This document shows positions 43,401 through 55,463 of a DNA stretch of 64,000 nucleotides, one piece after another; the first letter of the stretch is position 1; the number at the start of each line of letters is the position of its first letter. The notes under the pieces are model-generated. The model searched no databases, was not told where the DNA came from, and saw only the letters and a list, made by a program, of their open reading frames with translations. The DNA lies in contig NC_019868.2 in NCBI RefSeq assembly GCF_002234675.1, positions 186,001-250,000 on the forward strand. Direction: 5' to 3'. This DNA comes from Oryzias latipes. Taxonomy: Eukaryota; Chordata; Actinopteri; Beloniformes; Adrianichthyidae. The position numbers and the translations under genes were made by a program.

Positions 43401-46400
43401 TCAATTGAGGTTGAATTTACTGTCAATGTATCTGTGTTTCCATCAGTTGGCCCTATTTTACATTTTTTTACAGCATTTATCTGTTCCAATTGTTTTTTCT
43501 CAAATTTTAATCTCGTCTTTAGATTTCAGCAGCACACTGAGACTCTTTATTGTTGAAAATGCAAAATACAAAGTATACAATTCTGTTTCTTTAATTGACA
43601 AATGATTCATTGAGATATCTTTTCACCATTTTCTTCTTTTTGTCTTGTGCTAATTACATTTTAGGCCTGCATTTGTTGTTTTATTTCTTTAACAGCTAAA
43701 ACATTTATAAAAACATCTCGAAGAATAGAGAGATTAGAGTTTCAGTGGCCTTAAAATAGTGTCACATTTGACCTTTCTAAGTAGCTGGCATTGATATTTT
43801 TCCTCATGTAGTTTATCTTCTACTCACAGTTGAAGTGTTCTGTCACACTTTTCAGTTCTTTATGAGATAAAGCCCACAACAACTAAAGTTACGGACTAAA
43901 AAAAATTAATACAGTTTATATTGAGCTCATCCATACACTGTATTTGTTTCCTATAGGGGGCCGGAACTGATGATCAAGTGCTGATTGAGATCGTGGCTTC
44001 AAGGTCTGGTGAACAGATCAAAGAGATCATCAAAGTTTACAAGAAAGGTGATGTTATGAGATGAGAAGAAGACACACCAACATGAACCACGGTATCATTG
44101 GGATTTTGGGTAATGGAAATAGGGAACATACCTTAAGGTTGAGTATGTTCTTTGTAGACCTGTCTTATGTGAACATCAGTTTCATGCATAAGAAAAAAAC
44201 GTTTCTGCAGAATAACACACGTCCACATGTTGGATTTAAACTTCAAGCTTGTGCCTATCATCTTCTGGTTGTCTGAGTTTGGGTTGCACAGGCAGCAGTC
44301 ACAATTGTGACCAGACCTTCATCTCCTTGACCATTTATTCCAGCTTCTTCAGGAGAATACTGAAGCTTTCATGTAGCCACTCAACAGAGTGTAAAGCTCC
44401 TGGAATGCATTTTCTTTTTCCACCTTATCTCTCCCACGGACCTAGTTTCTGTCATTTTTCCACATCTGCACTGTGTGTGTCTGCACCTGACTGTGCACAT
44501 GGGTGCAACGTTATTAGAATTTTCCTTGGTCCATAGCACAGTCTTGAGTTGCCTTTTTGATTGCCTACCTCATGAAAGGATAACCCTCATTGTCATTACA
44601 ACTGTTTGGAATTCCAGGTAATGGGAACTTCCTGACCTGTCCTCGTTTTTCCCTCAGAGTTTGGTGGCAAACTGGAGAAGGACATCTACGGTGACACAGA
44701 CGGGCACTACAGAAAACTGTTGGTGATCCTGCTGCAGGTAGAGAAGAATGTTTTTTCCTGTCTGTAGTGATGCCAACAGAAAGTCATCAGAGGTTAGATT
44801 TTCAATTTGACAGCATCAGAATACCATTGCTGTAAACCATAGCTACTTCTTTAAGGATCTGTTCTGTAATTCAGGAACCAGAACCAGAAGAAGAAGAACC
44901 ACAGTTCTTTTCTGCAGAGTTCCAACAGTGTCTGAGCTCATTGTTCTGTTTGTAACACTGTCTTTCTGTTCTGCCTCCTCTGGTCCTTCTACTTTACCTT
45001 TGTCTGCAAAGGGGAGCAGAGAGGAAGGAATAGATGAAGATAATGTTGAGAATGATGCCAAGGTAAGAAATCTAAAAATCTCCTTATTCTAATATCATCT
45101 TGATATTTGCTATAAGCAAACAATGACCCAAGTCAAGAATTAACTGACTTTGGACAAGATAAAATCTAAGGAAAACTTACTCTGCAGCCATTGAGTTGAC
45201 TTAAGACTTACATTGGCTCAGCTTACCCCCATTCATTTAATAAAGACATATTCTCTGCCCTCAATGAGCAGTGGTTTGATCAGACGATGTTCTACCTTTT
45301 TGTGTGTGTGCTTGAGTGTGTGGTGGGTGGGTAGCGGTGTTGGGGGGTTATAAAGACTCACTGGCCACTTTATCTGGCACATCTGTCCAACTACTCGTAA
45401 ACACAAATTTCTATCAGCCAATCACATGGCAGCAACTCGATGCATGTAGGCGTGTAGTCATGGTCAAGACGATCTGCTGCAGCCAAACCGAATATCAGAA
45501 TGAGGAAGAAAGATGACTGAAGTGACCTTGAACGCGGCATGGTTGTTGGAGCCAGACAGGCTGATCTGAGTATTTCAGAAACTGCTGATCTTCTGGGGTT
45601 TACAGGCAATGGTCCAAAAAAGAGAAAACATCCAACAAGTGGCAGTTCTGTAGGCAGAAATGTCTGGTTGATGCCAGAGATCAGTGGAGACTGACCAGAC
45701 TGGTTCTAGCCGATAGAAAGAAAACAAGAACCACTGGTTCCGATCGAGGTCTGCAGAAGAGCATCTCTGAACGCACAACACGTCCACAGCCTACCATATT
45801 CTGATGGCTACTTCATGCAGGATAAGGCGTCATGTCCTAAAGCTGGAATAATCTCAGACTGATTTCTAAAACAAGACAATGAGTTCACTAGACTCCAAAT
45901 GGTCTCCACAGTCACCAGATCTCAACCCAATAGAGAACTTTTGGGATGTGGTGAAACTGTTAATTTACAAATGCAAGAACTTTGAAGTGGATAGAAAGGA
46001 AATGATAGTAATGTGATCAGTAGTGCTCTTTATCCATTTATTGCCTTGAATAGGTACATCTTCCTTATGTCAACAAGTGCACTGTGCACAAATTCCCCCC
46101 AAAAAAGATATTGCATTTAAAAAATCTGACATCAGCTCGTCGTAATATGTATTATTCATCATCAATTAAGAAACTTAGATAGTTCTAGAATTTGGAAGCT
46201 GGAAATGTGTTATCTATTGGTACTGACATGATTGAGCACCAAGAATTACATGTCTGGGGTGTTTTTTTTTACCTTCAGGATTATTTTTTTAAATACCGGT
46301 ATATGTGAAAACATGGTCCTAGTAAAGATTTGGAGAACAGGCAGTACTGCTGGTCTGTTTGGTGTTTTATACATCACAAGTCATTCAGCCTGTGTGTGTG

Positions 46401-49400
46401 TGTGAGTGAGCTGTGAAATAATGAACCATAAAAACTCTTCTCACTGTTTCAAATATAAAGCAGGGAAAAGTGACAACCACTGAGTAAAAATCCTATTGAC
46501 AATTTTAGTCCAATATTCTGAATGTTCCCATTGGGATTGACTGCATTGCAACCTACTGGCAACATATTGACTTGTGCATTGGGATCAAGCATTGGATTCT
46601 CCTGCACATCTCTGTAGTACATAACACCATCATGGGACCAGCCCTCCCTGACTCATGGAGGAACTGCTGCTGTGTCCTTAATGATAAAATGAGCAGAGAG
46701 AAATTACCTTCTGAGCATTTTTTTTTCTCAGTTAATTTTGTAATTAAATTAAAGTAATGCAGGAGAGAGATTAAAAAAAAATCTTTAGCTAGCTGTAGAG
46801 AAAGAGACATAATATTAAGAATTCCTCTCGTATGAGTGACAGGATTAAAAGATGCTCAGCTGAAATGCTGCAGTGCAGAGCTCTTTAATACCACTATTCC
46901 TATCAGATCCCATGAGTCAGTGGACATTGCTGTGTAAGCGTAAAAATGAGTGTGTGCTCTGCCATCGCAGGAGCTGTATGCTGCTGGCAAGGGAAAGTTT
47001 GGCACAGATGAAGAAAAATTCATCACAATTCTTGGTAACAGGAGTGCAGAGCATCTCCAAAGAGGTGAGGCTGTGAATGCTGCTGCATATGAATGTGTTG
47101 GCTAATTATGACAAAATAAATAGGATTGAAAAATGCAAAAAACAGGTATGTATGGCATGTAACGACAAAAAAGCACAAACCACATTAACAACACTGAAAT
47201 TGATGAGATGAGATGAGAAAATGAACACAGTCTAAGTATCATTTCTCTGATATGGAATTCTTCTTTGCAAAGAGCTCACAGAGCCAGAACAGCTCAGCAG
47301 GTCAGGTTGAACACAACGAAATCTGGAAGATCTGCAAAAGAAATGTGTCCATTAGATCAAACTTGAACCTTTGCAAAGTGTCTGGAAGTGAGAGACCTGG
47401 CCCTTCCTTTGTGTTATATTTTCCTAAAACCTGTTTACCACTGTTAAATACGGAGCCCCCCAGGTGCCAGTGGTTAAAAAAAATCTCATAAACCATGCCC
47501 ACAAAGGGTTAGGATTAGGCTAACATGTGCTAACAAGAGTTAACCTTGGATGAACTTAAACTGCAATAACATCAGTCTTTATTTTGTCTGGACCCGACTG
47601 GGAACACAATATGACATGATTGTTTGCACGGTTTCTCAGGACTGTTCATTCAAAAGCCGCCTCCGCCCGTCCTAAAGCCGCCTCCGCTGCTTGGAGATGC
47701 AAATCTCAAACATTGTTTTCACTTCTTAAAAGCTAATTGGGTCTTTGTGATCATATAAATAATCAAGCTGCGTCTCATTTTAAATGCAAAAGTTGATCTT
47801 TAAAAGATTCTACAGAAACACAGCAAAAGAACAGAAATCAGGGATGCAACCACATGACTCCTCATGCCTGTGCCTCTCTGCTAGCACTCCTTTGCTGGGA
47901 GAGAACTTAAAATGTCTTTTGGGGGGAATCTTTCACTTTTTCATAGAAATGTCTCACGGTTCTTCAGAAGATGTTCAGCTATGAAAGTTTTTAACCGCAC
48001 ACATTCAAAATAAATACAGAACATCTCAAGTGGAGTGGAAGAATCAGTCCTGTTCATTCGGTTTTCTTCTGTTTAGTTCATGTTAGGTAGTTCAACTTTC
48101 TGTTCAGTTTTCTACTGCCAGGATCACATCAGGTTTGTGCTAGTAATCCACCACATTGTGTCTTTAGTTTGTAAGACTTCCAATACACTATTTATCTAGA
48201 TATCTCGATACATTTGCAAATTTATGCAAGTAGGAAAGATCCTTTAGTGACACAAATTATGCACAACTGGCATTTGACAAACAAGCAACAGTAATCCGTC
48301 CGTCCATCCATCCATTTTCCAAAGCCATTCAATCCTTCTGGGCTCTTGAGTTTCCAGGAGCGTATCCCAACTTTTTCACTTCCCTTTTTCTATGTACAGT
48401 TTTACAGTAAAAACCTTTTGCTAACTCTTAAGTATGCAAAGACAGATTTGGAGGTAAAGTGTGCAGATCAGAAATGTCCTTTCACAAATGTAAGCATGGA
48501 CATATTTGAGTTGCTTCTATTCCCACAAGGTTTTTGAGGAGTCATTAAGTTTGTTTTGTTTCCTTTAGTGTTTGCTGCCTACAAGAAGCTCTCTGGCTGC
48601 GACATAGAGGACAGTATTAAAAGTGAAACTACTGGGAATTTGGAGAATTTACTGCTAGCTGTTGGTAAGAATTTTTTGTCACACCACACATGAAACAGCC
48701 TATAGTTTCAGTTCACTGCAGTACAGATTGGGCTTTTCAAAAAGATAACAGACTTTATTTTTACAGTGAAATGTGCCAGGAGTGTTCCTGACTTTTTTGC
48801 TGAAACCCTTTACAAGTCCATGAGGGTATGTATGATAGTCCAGCCCCACAGTGACAAGAAGACTGAAGTTCTGCTAGAACTGGCAGCTATTTTTGTACAT
48901 TCAAGTGAAAGATATTTACAGATAATGAACTCCATTAAAAATGATAATTTCTTGTGACAAAGCATACATTTTAGTGTCCATGGTAAATTCAGAGAACGAT
49001 GATTTGGAGCCTGATTAGGTCTGGAAGACACAGATTTTTCATTTAAAGATCTTAGGGTGAAAACACAACTTGCTTATAATTTGGGCTGAAAGACAATAAT
49101 GTAGCTCACTTGGAAGCCGCTTACTTGCTGCCTTTAGTTTATTTATTGTTTTGTTTCTTTTCTGATTAGAGAGCTGGAACAGACGACGAAACTCTGACCA
49201 GAGTAATGGTTTCGAGGAGTGAGGAGGACCTACTGGATATCAAAGCAAGCTTCAAAAGGATGTATGGAACATCTCTTTACTCCACCATCCAGGTAAAACT
49301 AACTAAAGTCTAAATCTAAGCCCAAGCTTGGTTATCATACCTTTTTCAGTATTTAATAGGCATTAGAAATAGAATACATGTTTTGTTAGAAAAGTACCAT

Positions 49401-52394
49401 CAGTGTGATTGATTCTAACACTCTTGGTCTTTCTTTATATGTGACATTAAGCTGCCAGCTGGGGGCACTTTGCATGTGCTGTTCATGTTGCGCGTTGATG
49501 GAGGGGGGATCAGAGTTTGACTTTAATTGTCGCCTTGGGCATAATGAAACAGCTCTCCAGCTTTTCTCAGATTTCTCTGCGAATGAATCCCTTTTCCCAG
49601 GGCAGATGTTCCCTCAGAAAAGACACAAAGCAATCTTCCTGTAGACCTCCTGAAAGACAAGAATAAAACAAAACAATTTTTTTTTTTTTTTTTTTTAATA
49701 GCTGATGCAAATCAGCTTCTAAAGAAATATAAAAAAGAAGAAGTTCTTATTTCTCCTGACCACCAGGTAACTCTGGCTTTCACCTTTTTACAGGCAGTTT
49801 TTTTAATAGCCTCCTTTCTAAGCTGGTTTATATTTAATGCTGTAATCTTTTCACTCACAGCAGCTCAATGCAGTTTTCCTCATGAGATTTTCCGAGTTAT
49901 GTTTCGCCCTTGTGCTATCCTAGGCACTTTAACATTGGGAGTTGGGTCATCTAGACCCACTAGACAGTGCTCTGAACCTTTTTTCTTCAATGATTTGTGA
50001 TCTTCACTGGTGTCCATGGATTACATGAAATCTTTCCACCTTTATCCACCTTTGTCATGGTAGGGAGAACACGTCAATGGAAGGGTGGGGGTCATATATG
50101 ATAGAACAGGGGATAATGCAATACTAATACTAATACTCATACCAGGGAGTCATTGAAAAAACAAAGTATTGTATTGTTAGTGTGGCAACATGAGTGGTTC
50201 AGGCACACTAATAAAACTGGGGACTCAGATGACATGGTTCCAAATGTAATAGATTAACCTATTTAGTTTAAAAGACAGAATAAAAACAATAGGGGCCTCA
50301 AGCCCACCTGGAAACAGAGCTGGTACTCAACAAAACCCAAAACAGAACAGAAACACCCCACTCACATGCAGGTATATATTGTGAAAACCAAAGCAAAAAA
50401 ACCCACAAACAAGTGAACTCCCACTTGTGTACCAGTCAGTCACTGTTGCAGGTAGGCAGGGAGGGGTGGATTGTCATGAGTCCCAAAACAGGCCTCCAAG
50501 TCCCAGGAGCGCCTGAGCAGTCATGTGGTCGGCCACAAGGGGGATGGGAGAGGAGGTGCCACTGTCAGCAGCTGACCCGTCCGACCAGCGGAGCGGATGA
50601 AAGAGACCCTGTTGAACACTCCAAATTAAAACCCGTCCAAGCAGCAGGTTCCACCAAACACACTGCAGAGGCAAACCAGAAGACGGGCAGCAGGGCGTTA
50701 CCTCAGCAACCAGAGGACATGCAGGGCGAAGAGGCAGACATCACCCATACCGATCAGCGCTGGATTTCACCTAAAGGGAGGGGCCTCAGCTCCACTTCGC
50801 CTTTTCCTGTCACACACAGATTCGCTGTGTGACGAGGAATTATGACAATCACTGCAGTAAAAACAAAAGGACACCACAAGACCTGCACTGACAGAGGAGC
50901 AGAAACCCAGAACTGGAGGCAGTCTCAGCCAGGAACTGAGGGAGAGGCAGCTATTTTATAGATGGCCTCATCAGCAGCACCAGAATGAGAGCGACTACAC
51001 CCGTGCCCCCATTAGCTCATCCTGCCACATTATTCTACAATGACTCCAGTCCTTCAGTGGTAATAAAGGAGTTTCTAATCTTGGCCACATACACCTTCAC
51101 ATCAGCAGTATGTTGGTTTTAATGTGATGCTGCGTTTATATTTATATCTGTTCTCCTCTAAATGATTAAAAAACATCAATCTTTAAACTGGTTCACTGTT
51201 CAAAGACAACCTTTTTTGAGCACAAAGACACAGATGGATCCCACAGAATAGTGAATGGACAGAAAGACAAGAAGAGGTTTCTGGTTCTGTTCCCGCTTCC
51301 ACCTCACTGCAGTGAGCTTTCCTCAGCACCACACACCAACGGTTGGCTTGGAGGCCCTTTTTGTTTGTTGAAGAGTGAGGGATGGATTGCCGCCATAGAA
51401 TACACATTTGCTGATAAGTAATAAGAAGCAAGTGTGAGATCTGGCTGTGGAAAACTAGAAAATTGAGAAGGAAAGAAGAGGATGTAAAAGCTTTGGTCAG
51501 ATAAAAAGCAGTTGACTCACTTTGAATTTGGAACATCTTTGGAAAAAGTTAGTCTCATTCTGTATGTAAGGTTTGTTTTTAGAAATTGCCTCGAGTACAC
51601 TTTTCTTCCGATTTCATTTCTTATGGAATCCTGAAATCAAAACTCCAGTGAACAGCCTAAAGCTTTCAGCGGAACAGAAGGAAAGCTGCTCTGCGTCTTG
51701 TGTTGAAGATGTTTGCATTGTGTTCTGTCCACCAGTGAATTCTGTCACATCTTTGGTAGATCAGGTGTTAACGTGCAGCTCATTTCTTTGTAGTGAAAAG
51801 GACGTGGCCTACTAGTTTTTGGAACACGTTCACACAGTAACAGCAGGAATCATGCGAGGGATGTAAGCTAATGCAAATGGTGATAAGGTATGTTTACTCG
51901 TGTCTCACCGGTTAAAGCCTTTAAAACAGTTAGGATGTGCAAACCAACCACGAAGACCACCTGGACTGAGGTGATAGAGTGTCCACCATCTTCAAGGCAT
52001 TTGATCTGTAATTTCTCAGGTGAAATGAGAAAGGCCCTGAATACTAAGCTGCAGTGCATGTTGTGTGAGGGAAATACTGTTTAGTGTTTCGTAACTTTGA
52101 TTGAATTGAATTTGACAAGTCAAAAGAAAAATACTTAAGGTGCGTTGCTCAGGGATTCAGCACGTGGAGGGGAGGTGCCAGAGATCCAGGCGCTGCTGCA
52201 TTAGCCACACATCGTCACTCGCTTAGTGAAATGAACTCATGCACAGGGAAAAGGAATAGTCATTTCTGAAGTGAATCTTTCATACAGTTGAGTTATTTCA
52301 AAGCTTCTTCTCTCTGTGTGCTTGATTTGTGCAGGAAGACACAAACGGCTACTACCAGAAGACACTGCTGTACCTCTGTGGCGGCAATGATTAA
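33132..52394 (+). CDS. anxa5: Annexin A5 (12 coding exons)
   Basis: Spliced CDS: 33132-33134 (the ATG alone, at the end of an exon starting at 33094), 35672-35756, 36300-36394, 39094-39207, 43957-44047, 44658-44737, 45012-45062, 46971-47064, 48569-48664, 48767-48825, 49170-49292 and 52335-52394. It gives 316 aa (human 320). Annexin A5 binds phosphatidylserine membranes in a calcium-dependent way and forms two-dimensional lattices in membrane repair and anticoagulation. Four annexin repeats are clear, with calcium loops KGIGTHED (27-34), KGAGTDD (99-105), [10 protein letters not shown] (from 179) and RRAGTDD (256-262). The C-terminus LLYLCGGND matches LLLLCGEDD. The loop in repeat 4 has Arg-Arg where human has Lys-Gly, and the repeat-3 Trp is Phe. 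The short N-terminus ([10 protein letters not shown]) fits A5. Gene order supports A5. Confidence 0.96.
33135..35671 (+). other. anxa5: anxa5 intron after the ATG exon
   Basis: A 2.5-kb intron, with donor GTAAGT at 33135. The acceptor's pyrimidine tract is a (CCTT)n microsatellite ending TTTAG at 35671. Apart from the V-SINE I see nothing coding. Confidence 0.8.
34123..34346 (+). mobile_element. V-SINE in anxa5 intron 1 of the coding region
   Basis: A tRNA-like head (GTTTAGCTCGTGCTGG as A box; GGTTCAAATC at 34173 as B box) is followed by GTCAGGAAGGGCATCCGGC and then the V-SINE conserved tail GTGGCAACCCCTGATGGGA and AAGCCGAAAG. This tail is the hallmark of the vertebrate V-SINE superfamily (zebrafish DANA and relatives). 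It is essentially full length. Confidence 0.85.
35948..36012 (+). mobile_element. TTAA MITE, copy 3 (left end only)
   Basis: It shows CCCTTGTGCTATCCTAG, then the shared CATTGGGAGTTGGGTCATCT block, and loses similarity after about 36012. The right end is absent, so the copy is truncated. It lies in an anxa5 intron. Confidence 0.75.
36583..36720 (+). mobile_element. TTAA MITE, copy 4 (internal deletion)
   Basis: Flanked by TTAA at 36579-36582 and 36721-36724. The left half is complete. The interior then jumps from AAATCTTTCCA straight into CACAAGGG, so the right arm is reduced to 8 bases. The preserved TTAA pair suggests that the deletion occurred inside an inserted copy, or that a shortened copy itself moved. 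Confidence 0.85.
36727..38825 (-). mobile_element. Decayed Tc1/mariner with a nested insertion
   Basis: The left end has GGCAAAAAAGTATTTAGTCA and the right end has AAATACTTGTTCGCCTTACTG, the matching inverted end of a common fish Tc1 family. Transposase remnants lie on the minus strand ([14 protein letters not shown] at about 37984-38030, and a helix-turn-helix region near 38150-38220). Frameshifts and stops make it dead. About 0.7 kb of foreign sequence (roughly 37005-37728), including (CTG)24, interrupts the transposase. The element fills most of anxa5 intron 36395-39093. Confidence 0.8.
37335..37406 (+). repeat. (CTG)24 trinucleotide repeat
   Basis: Twenty-four perfect, uninterrupted CTG units inside the sequence nested in the Tc1 element. 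Because anxa5 is on the plus strand, its pre-mRNA carries an intronic CUG run. Poly-Leu, poly-Cys, poly-Ala and poly-Gln readings here are artefacts. Confidence 0.97.
39208..43956 (+). other. anxa5: anxa5 4.7-kb intron with repeats
   Basis: No coding exon is seen. It contains an (ATTCT)n tract at 41723-41808 following GTGACAATAAAGGCATTCT, the usual tail of a fish retroposon. A GC-richer stretch at about 42150-42960 has the look of an unclassified inserted element. The rest is AT-rich unique sequence. Confidence 0.6.
41723..41808 (+). repeat. (ATTCT)17 microsatellite tail
   Basis: About 17 pentamer units follow GTGACAATAAAGG. This join is typical of the 3' tail of a fish retroposon, so it is probably a tail expanded after insertion. 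Confidence 0.9.
45340..45962 (+). mobile_element. Truncated Tc1/mariner remnant
   Basis: It starts near the TATAAAGACTCACTGGCCAC block of a second fish Tc1 family. On the plus strand it shows transposase pieces ([24 protein letters not shown]; an [11 protein letters not shown]-like end, out of frame) separated by deletions and stops. The right inverted end is missing. It lies in the anxa5 intron 45063-46970. Confidence 0.75.
47065..48568 (+). other. anxa5: anxa5 intron, no gene seen
   Basis: Mostly unique AT-rich sequence. A short direct repeat, AAGCCGCCTCCG, lies at about 47655-47690, and TCCATCCATCC near 48303. No coding potential is supported. Confidence 0.5.
49907..50112 (+). mobile_element. 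TTAA MITE, copy 5
   Basis: The left end CCCTTGTGCTATCCTAG and all interior blocks are present. The right end is mutated (GATAGAACAGGGG). The flanks are TTCG and ATAA, so the TTAA duplication has decayed or never formed. It lies in the last anxa5 intron. Confidence 0.85.
50113..52334 (+). other. anxa5: Rest of the last anxa5 intron
   Basis: No coding exon is seen. The stretch 50290-50960 is purine- and GC-richer, with features of an inserted but unclassified element (for example blocks ending in GGGAGGGGTGG and GCAGCAGGTTCC). Clear target-site duplications were not found. Confidence 0.4.
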
Positions 52395-52706
52395 TCCTGG
52401 TCTATCAGGTGTCGAGCAGCATTGAGCAATGAGCCACTGGGGAACCATGAGACGAGGCTGTAAACATGAGACCAGAATGTGGGTTCTCTCTCCAACTCCA
52501 GCTTGGTGCTTATTGAGATGTTGCACATTAACAAATCTGAATCTGACTTTAATCGGTTTGAGTCTGGAATATCCCTTGCAGCAGTTCATTCACCTTAAAT
52601 GCACTAGTTTGAAAACATTAAATAACAACCACTGATAATAATGAAGTTATAAACTAGTTAATGTTTAACAATGTAGCATGTTTTTGCAGTGGTGTTTGAG
52701 TGAGCT

Positions 52707-52712
52707 AATAAA
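52707..52712 (+). terminator. anxa5: anxa5 poly(A) signal
   Basis: AATAAA lies 313 bases after the anxa5 stop codon. From here to the LINE target duplication at 53052 no feature is seen. Confidence 0.7.
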
Positions 52713-53107
52713 ACTGTGTGCTGTGTTAAATACATCCTAATGATTTTTTCAAGCTTTTCATGCAGCAGTGATCATAAATGAGGAGCGGATGCAGAAAGCT
52801 GCAGTCAGGATGCCATCCATGAGCTAGTGAGCAGGAGCTGCACCAGCCAGTGGCAGCAGAGTTATAACTAATGTAGCTGCTCTTCTCAGTCACCAAAAAA
52901 CTAAAAGGTTCAACATTTACAGTCGATTTTCCTGCATGAACTTCATTTGATAGTTTTCAAATCTTCACATTTGCTCCATTTGTTATGTATTCCATTCGTT
53001 TTTTCAAATTTGTCTTTTCAAGTGTTGTCTGTTAACTCTTTTTATTTTGCTCACTATTGGATTTCATTTTTTTTTTCAAATTAATTTTTTATTGAAAAAG
53101 CACATGA

Positions 53108-53409
53108 TTGTCAGGGTTGAAACGGGACACAAATGCAGGACAGCGAAAGAGCTTCAAAAGCAAACAAGGTTTAATCACACTTGAACTCGAAATGACTGAA
53201 GCGAACTTACAGAACGACCCAGTGACAAGTAACAAACAGACAAGGGTTTAGATACACAAATGGGAATGACAAACAGGTGAGCAGACAGGTGCCGGTGATG
53301 ACCGGTGAAGTTACCTAGTGAGACAATGGGCGCTGAACGGAAGTAACAAAATAAAAGCCCAAAACCGGAAGTGAGAAAACACCCACCAAAACCGCCGGCT
53401 CCTGACAAT
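53108..53409. mobile_element. Short inverted-repeat element inside the LINE 3' end
   Basis: It begins TTGTCAGG and ends CCTGACAA, with TGA on both sides. The LINE 3' UTR reads across its borders. It is about 300 bp with no reading frame. It could be a MITE, or a solo terminal repeat starting TG and ending CA. The 3-bp flank match is too short to decide. Confidence 0.6.
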
Positions 53410-53589
53410 GAGAAATTGTACATTGTTTTGACGAATTACAATGTTCTTGCTTTCTCAGTTTTTAATGAAAAAAATGAAAAAGAACAAAAATAAATAAAAA
53501 AGGAACATGTGAGGAAGCAGGGATTTTCAAAACATAAATGATATGACATGATTTCAGTGAAGTTTCAGATAAAGTCTGATCTTACAGAC

Positions 53590-54153
53590 TTAACATATTC
53601 TGTCATCCAGCTGTATTTGCTGTATTTGTAATGAGTGTGAGATTCTTTCCATTATATAAATTCCTTGTACCACATCAATCCAGTCCTCTGTCGTTGGTTG
53701 TTCAGGTTTAAGCCATTTTCTGGTTATTGCTTTCTTTCTGGCTGCCAGTAAAATGTAGAGCAGTTTCTTATTTTTGTTGTCTAGGCCATCAATTTTACTC
53801 AAAAACAGACTTTGAAAGGACAAGGGGGAAACAATAAAAAACACATTTTGCAGATGTTCATGTATGTCAGACCAATACTTCTTGATAACCACACAGTCCC
53901 AAAATATATGGAAGTGATTGGCTCCATTGTTACCACATCTCCAACATTTACTACTTCCTAGGTATTTTTTCTGAGAGACTGTAGTAAAAAACCTCATTAT
54001 GCTCTTCCAACAGAATTCACGCCAAATGTTTGATCCTTTTGTGACCCATTGTTTCTGACATACATGTTCCCAATCCTCCTCTGTGATAGTGAGCCCTCCT
54101 TCTCGCTCCCATCTTTCCTTTACATAGTACGTGTTCTCCCCCTTGTGCGTCAA
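53590..54153 (-). pseudogene. LINE ORF2 C-terminal region
   Basis: This 187-codon open stretch contains CWRCG followed by H-x(2)-FWDC, the Cys/His cluster found at the C-terminus of L1-clade ORF2 proteins, in a tryptophan- and lysine-rich context. It is separated from the next ORF2 piece by stops, so it is part of a broken frame. Confidence 0.8.
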
Positions 54154-54255
54154 GATACTGTTGTATAATTTTGAAATTATTTTCGTTATTTTCGTATTAT
54201 TTTCTTTTATTAATGTCTTAAAAGTTTTAAGAAACTTCTGGTCATCTGTGGGTAT

Positions 54256-54870
54256 TTAAATTTTTTGATTGAAATAGTTACTGACCTGTAAATATTTGAA
54301 GAAATCTTCAGAATTTAACCCGTGTTTTTCTTTTAGGGTATCAAATGTTTGAAACACTCCCTTATGAACAAATGAGTTGTAATCTGTTAGCCCTTTGGTA
54401 ATCCATAACTTAAATCTACCGTCATACTTGTTGGTGAACTCTGAGTCATATGCACACCATCTGAGAATTTTTGAGTCTTCCACCAAGTTACATTTCTTGA
54501 CTGTGTCATTCCAGGTTTTAATCATCATACTCAGTAAGGGGTCATCCTGTAAAGGAAGTTCCCCCTGTAAAGTGATATCAGCTAATAAAGCTTTTAATGG
54601 TATTTTTTCAAAGGTTTTCAGCTCTAGATCTTTCCATCCTGCAGTGTAGACTGGAGAGCACATGCAGATAAGAGGCCTCAGCTGGGCAGCACAGAAATAG
54701 TCATGTAAACAAGGGAGATTTCTGCCACCTTGATCTGTTTTTAACTGTAAGTTTTTATATTTAATTCTGGGTTTTTTACCTCTCCATATATATCTTGAAA
54801 ACATCTTATCCCATTCTACAAATTGCTTTTGGGGAATGGGAAATGGCAAACATTGGAATAAATATAACAT
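54256..54870 (-). pseudogene. LINE ORF2 region downstream of RT
   Basis: A 204-codon stretch with IWRGKKPRIKYKNLQL and GGRNLPCLHDYFCAAQLRP, typical of the thumb and connection region that follows the L1 reverse transcriptase. It overlaps the RT frame at 54816-54870 in a different phase, so a frameshift separates them. Confidence 0.8.
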
Positions 54871-55463
54871 TTGTGGTAAAATATGAATGAGTCAATCCGA
54901 GAGTGAAGGTCTAAAGATGGTATCGCATTCCACCTTTGTAGATCTGACTTTAGTTTAGTATTAAGTGGTCCATAGTTCACATCATACATCTTTGTAAAGT
55001 CTTTGTGCAGAGTAACGCCTAAATTTTTAATTGAGTCTGCCTGCCATTCCCATTTGTAATAATCTTTAATATTTTGAGGAGGGCTGTAGTTTAAAGGTAA
55101 AACCTGTGTCTTGTTTACATTAATTTTATATCCTGACAGAGTGGCAAATTCTTTGAGGGATTCCATAATTATGGGTAGAGTTTTTGTAGGTTGAGATATT
55201 GTTAGCATTAAATTATCTGCGAATAAGGAAAGCTTTTGTTCTTCTGCTGAAACTTTTACTCCTTTGATGTCTGCTCTTCGCCTGATCCACTGCCCAAGAG
55301 GTTCAATATATAATGCAAATAAAAGGGCAGACATGTTACATCCCTGTCTAGTTCCTCTCTCTAAGGTTATCGTCTCAGTGAGGTCTCCATTGATTTTAAT
55401 CCTGGCAGTCGGGTTTGTTATATAACATTGACATTGTTTCAATAATTGATTTGTGAAAGCCAA
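54816..55463 (-). pseudogene. LINE reverse transcriptase fragment
   Basis: A 215-codon open stretch with the RT blocks GTRQGCNMSALLFALYIEPL and SLFADNLML, then LSGYKINVNKTQ. The catalytic FADD box reads FADN, so one metal-binding Asp is lost. Upstream RT blocks continue to about 55950 with stops. Confidence 0.85.
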
